A stretch of 8,365 nucleotides of DNA from an uncultured Lachnospiraceae bacterium (GTDB lineage Bacteria; Bacillota; Clostridia; Lachnospirales; Lachnospiraceae), in the NCBI GenBank assembly GCA_947174985.1, contig CAMWLB010000123.1:1-8365 (forward strand), written 5' to 3'. Below, in pieces: positions 6,102-8,365 of the stretch. The notes below the pieces were generated by a model. The model was not told the origin of the DNA. It made no database searches and saw only the letters and a program-made list of their open reading frames with translations. A program made the position numbers and the translations under genes. The first letter of the stretch is position 1; every line of letters begins with the position of its first letter.

Positions 6102-6551
6102 TTGGAACAGAGCACAGAGTATAAACGAAGCGTAATGGAAAATTACAAAAAGGATGTGGAGCCGCTGTTTCGGTATATGTCGTGGCTGGAAGACAAGAAG
6201 GGCGAAAAAGTAAGTTCTTCTTATTCTGACAACGGCTTAAACCAGCACTCCATGGCATTTCCGGTGTACGACAGCACACTGATTAATTTTGTGAAGGAAG
6301 TACAGAAGGGAAAACTGATAAACAGAAATTATATGTATGTCTATTCCCGTTACCGGATAGGCGATGTAGAGGACGAGCTGAAGACGGTACAAGGCGTATC
6401 CTTCAAAAATGTGGAAGTCCTGACGGCCATATTGTCAAAGTATATCTGCGGCGGCATGACAAAAAGCTGGATTTGGCCGCAGGCGGTAGAAAACGGTATT
6501 TTTCTTGCTATTCTGCTAAAATTCAAAGAATTATTTGAAATGTGGATTTAG
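6102..6551 (+). CDS. Conserved hypothetical protein, possibly DUF6508-like
   Basis: 149 aa. A TTG start at 6102 is chosen because GGGGGTG lies 5-6 nt upstream; the next ATG (6135, residue 12) has no visible ribosome binding site. The protein is soluble with no signal peptide. Visible blocks: FRYMSWLEDKKGE (23-35), FPVYDSTLINFVKE (53-66), NRNYMYVYSRYRI (74-86), ILSKYICGG (110-118) and a hydrophobic helix near the end, NGIFLAILLKFKELF (131-145). From memory this pattern resembles small Clostridia proteins annotated as DUF6508, but I cannot confirm the assignment and know no function. It is the first gene of a + strand run and is followed after 36 nt by the TetR gene, so the two are probably co-transcribed. 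Confidence 0.8.
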   Translation: MEQSTEYKRSVMENYKKDVEPLFRYMSWLEDKKGEKVSSSYSDNGLNQHSMAFPVYDSTLINFVKEVQKGKLINRNYMYVYSRYRIGDVEDELKTVQGVSFKNVEVLTAILSKYICGGMTKSWIWPQAVENGIFLAILLKFKELFEMWI

Positions 6552-6587
6552 CAGGCGGGAAATTGGGGGAAATGGGAGTAATTGCTT

Positions 6588-7175
6588 ATGGGCGAAAAGT
6601 CATTGCAAAAAAGACGGTTTATACTGGAGACAGCCAGACGTGTGTTCATGGAAAAAGGCTATAAGAATGTGACCATGAAGGATATTGTGGAAGCGTGTGA
6701 AATCAGCCGCGGCGGTTTGTACCTTTATTTTGGCAGTACGGCGGAAATTTTTCTGGAAGTGCTGAAGATGGAAACCGAGGAGGCGGACGACGTATTTTCC
6801 GACAGTATCACGGAGGACGCCACTGTTGCGGACATTCTTACCTTGTTTTTACTGGAACAGAAGAAGGAGCTGCTTCGGAAAAAGGACAATCTTACAGTAG
6901 CCACTTATGAGTATTATTTTGGAGAGGATGTACCCAAAAAGGATAATATCTTAAAGCGGCAGTTTGATTCTGCGGTCAAAATCATTGAAAAGCTGATTGA
7001 GGCAGGCGTGCAGAACGGCGAATTTTACTGTGACAATTGTCGGGGAACCGCCCGCAATATTATGTTTGTGCTGGAAGGGCTGAAAATCGCAGCGCATACC
7101 ATAGGCATTACTGCGGCTGCAGTGGACGAAGAAATCCGCTACATACTGGAAGAGCTTGGAATTGAGGAAAATTGA
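6588..7175 (+). CDS. TetR/AcrR family transcriptional regulator
   Basis: 195 aa, the usual TetR length. Residues about 9-55 form the N-terminal DNA-binding domain, with the helix-turn-helix TMKDIVEACEISRGGLYLYF at 29-48 and the typical preceding helix ILETARRVFMEKGYKNVT. The remaining residues are helical and presumably form the ligand-binding and dimerisation domain; the ligand cannot be read from sequence. An in-frame TTG at 6582 would add two residues, but GGGAG (6574-6578) is only 3 nt from it and 9 nt from the ATG at 6588, so ATG is preferred. The stop is 2 nt before the purL start, which strongly suggests one transcript. It may regulate its own operon, the divergent cNMP-like gene or something unlinked. 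Confidence 0.9.
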   Translation: MGEKSLQKRRFILETARRVFMEKGYKNVTMKDIVEACEISRGGLYLYFGSTAEIFLEVLKMETEEADDVFSDSITEDATVADILTLFLLEQKKELLRKKDNLTVATYEYYFGEDVPKKDNILKRQFDSAVKIIEKLIEAGVQNGEFYCDNCRGTARNIMFVLEGLKIAAHTIGITAAAVDEEIRYILEELGIEEN

Positions 7176-7177
7176 AG

Positions 7178-8365
7178 ATGGGAAATGTCAGACGTATCTA
7201 TGTTGAAAAAAAAGAGCCTTTTGCGGTAAAGGAAAAAGAATTGCATGAGGAACTGAAAAATTATCTGGGCATGAGCGGAGTTACCCGTGTCAGGGTGCTT
7301 ATCCGCTATGATGTGGAGAACATTTCGGATGAAACCTTTGAAAAGGCGTGCCGCACAGTGTTTTCCGAGCCGCCGGTGGACGATTTGTATCCGGAAACTT
7401 TTGCATGTGCACCGGGGGATAAGATATTTGGCGTGGAATTTTTGCCGGGGCAGTTTGACCAGAGGGCGGATTCCGCAGTACAGTGCGTGCGGTTTTTGAA
7501 AGAGGACGAGGAGCCGATTATCAAAACCGCCGTTACTTATGTCATATCGGGAGATATTTCCGACGAGGAATTTGCAAAGATAAAGGCGTACTGTATCAAT
7601 CCGGTGGATTCGAGGGAGACCGACATGGTGAAGCCCGACACGCTGGTTACGGTGTTTGATGAGCCTGCGGATGTAAAGGTGTTCGACGGTTTTACGGCGA
7701 TGCCGGAGGATGCGCTGAAAGAGCTGTACGATTCTCTGAATCTTGCCATGACTTTTAAGGATTTTTTGCATATACAGCGTTATTTTGCAGGCGAGGAGCA
7801 CAGGGACCCGACTATGACGGAAATCCGTGTGCTGGACACCTACTGGTCGGATCACTGCCGCCACACTACTTTTTCCACGGAGTTAAAGGAGGTAGCGTTT
7901 GGCGAGGGCTACTATAAAGAGCCGATTGAGACGACTTATCAGAGTTATTTAGACACGCGGGAAGAGATTTTCGCGGGCAGAAGCGATAAATTTGTATGTC
8001 TGATGGATTTGGCGCTGATGGCGATGCGCAAGCTGAAGAAAGACGGCAGGCTGGAGGATATGGAGCAGTCCGATGAGATTAACGCCTGCTCTGTTATCGT
8101 GCCTGTAGAGATGGATTATGACGGAGAAAAGGTCACGGAAGAGTGGCTGGTGTTCTTTAAAAATGAGACGCACAACCACCCTACGGAAATCGAGCCCTTC
8201 GGTGGTGCGGCGACCTGTCTCGGCGGCGCCATCCGTGATCCGCTTTCCGGACGCGGTTATGTTTATCAGGCGATGCGTGTTACCGGCGCGGCAGACCCTA
8301 CAGTGCCTGTAGCAGATACGTTAAAAGGAAAATTATCACAGAAGAAGCTGGTACGCGGTGCGGCA
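7178..8365 (+). CDS. purL: Phosphoribosylformylglycinamidine synthase, long form, 3'-truncated by window edge
   Basis: Fourth step of purine synthesis: converts FGAR, glutamine and ATP to FGAM in the cytoplasm. 396 codons are visible with no stop before the window end; long-form PurL is about 1,200-1,300 aa, so roughly two thirds is missing, including the second synthetase half and the C-terminal glutaminase domain. Seen in order: an N-terminal PurS-like region (about 1-160, with FLPGQFDQRADSA at 88-100), a linker-like region with YWSDHCRHTTF (222-232), and the start of the AIR-synthetase-like catalytic domain with KNETHNHPTEIEPFGG (328-343) and AIRDPLSGRG (351-360), which bind ATP and FGAR. 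The ATG at 7178 is 2 nt after the tetR stop, with GAGG (7164-7167) about 10 nt upstream inside the tetR gene. I see no purine riboswitch or separate promoter in front of it, so expression probably depends on readthrough from the two genes upstream. Confidence 0.93.
   Translation, partial: MGNVRRIYVEKKEPFAVKEKELHEELKNYLGMSGVTRVRVLIRYDVENISDETFEKACRTVFSEPPVDDLYPETFACAPGDKIFGVEFLPGQFDQRADSAVQCVRFLKEDEEPIIKTAVTYVISGDISDEEFAKIKAYCINPVDSRETDMVKPDTLVTVFDEPADVKVFDGFTAMPEDALKELYDSLNLAMTFKDFLHIQRYFAGEEHRDPTMTEIRVLDTYWSDHCRHTTFSTELKEVAFGEGYYKEPIETTYQSYLDTREEIFAGRSDKFVCLMDLALMAMRKLKKDGRLEDMEQSDEINACSVIVPVEMDYDGEKVTEEWLVFFKNETHNHPTEIEPFGGAATCLGGAIRDPLSGRGYVYQAMRVTGAADPTVPVADTLKGKLSQKKLVRGAA

Noticed and set aside
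7139..7864. A 241-codon minus-strand open frame opposite purL
   Set aside because: It is the antisense shadow of purL, which has unmistakable family motifs. The His/Arg/Cys-rich product resembles no protein and has no ribosome binding site.
1..8365. CRISPR arrays, tRNA or rRNA genes, insertion sequences, phage or toxin-antitoxin genes
   Set aside because: No spaced direct repeats, cloverleaf-like sequences, transposase motifs or paired small toxin-antitoxin genes were found on reading both strands.

Overview
The window looks like chromosomal DNA from a low-to-mid GC Firmicute, most likely a gut-type Clostridia member such as Lachnospiraceae. The basis is strong AGGAGG-type ribosome binding sites, sigma-A promoters, a long-form PurL of the type seen in Clostridia, and protein families familiar from that group. 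This placement is inference from protein flavour and has not been searched. There is no rRNA, tRNA, CRISPR array, insertion sequence or phage gene.

Layout. 1-1148 (+) is the 3' part of a MATE-family efflux transporter, cut by the window edge. 1210-2310 (+) encodes a cytoplasmic NodB-type polysaccharide deacetylase-like protein with an extra C-terminal helical region. 2338-3327 (-) is a LacI-family regulator converging on it. 3328-3608 is a structured 281-bp gap with a predicted minus-strand promoter, a short hairpin with a GAGA loop, a 12-bp palindrome and a strong 13-bp hairpin, all in front of the lacI-type gene. 3609-5864 (-) encodes a 751-aa protein with an N-terminal cyclic-nucleotide-binding-like domain and a large uncharacterised remainder. 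5865-6101 is a divergent regulatory region; it contains a near-consensus minus-strand promoter with a perfect 12-bp palindrome between its -35 and -10 boxes, and two plus-strand promoter candidates. Then come, all on +, a 149-aa conserved hypothetical (6102-6551, TTG start), a TetR-family regulator (6588-7175) and the first 396 codons of purL (7178-8365, running off the end).

How they may work together. The three right-hand + genes are closely spaced (36 nt, then 2 nt) and probably co-transcribed, so purL may share a transcript with a TetR regulator. The left part (transporter, deacetylase, LacI regulator) looks like ordinary accessory metabolism or envelope genes. The least understood items are the 751-aa cNMP-like protein with its operator-like palindrome, and the structured leader of the lacI-type gene. 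I see no defence system or mobile element; nothing here is clearly a new multi-gene system.
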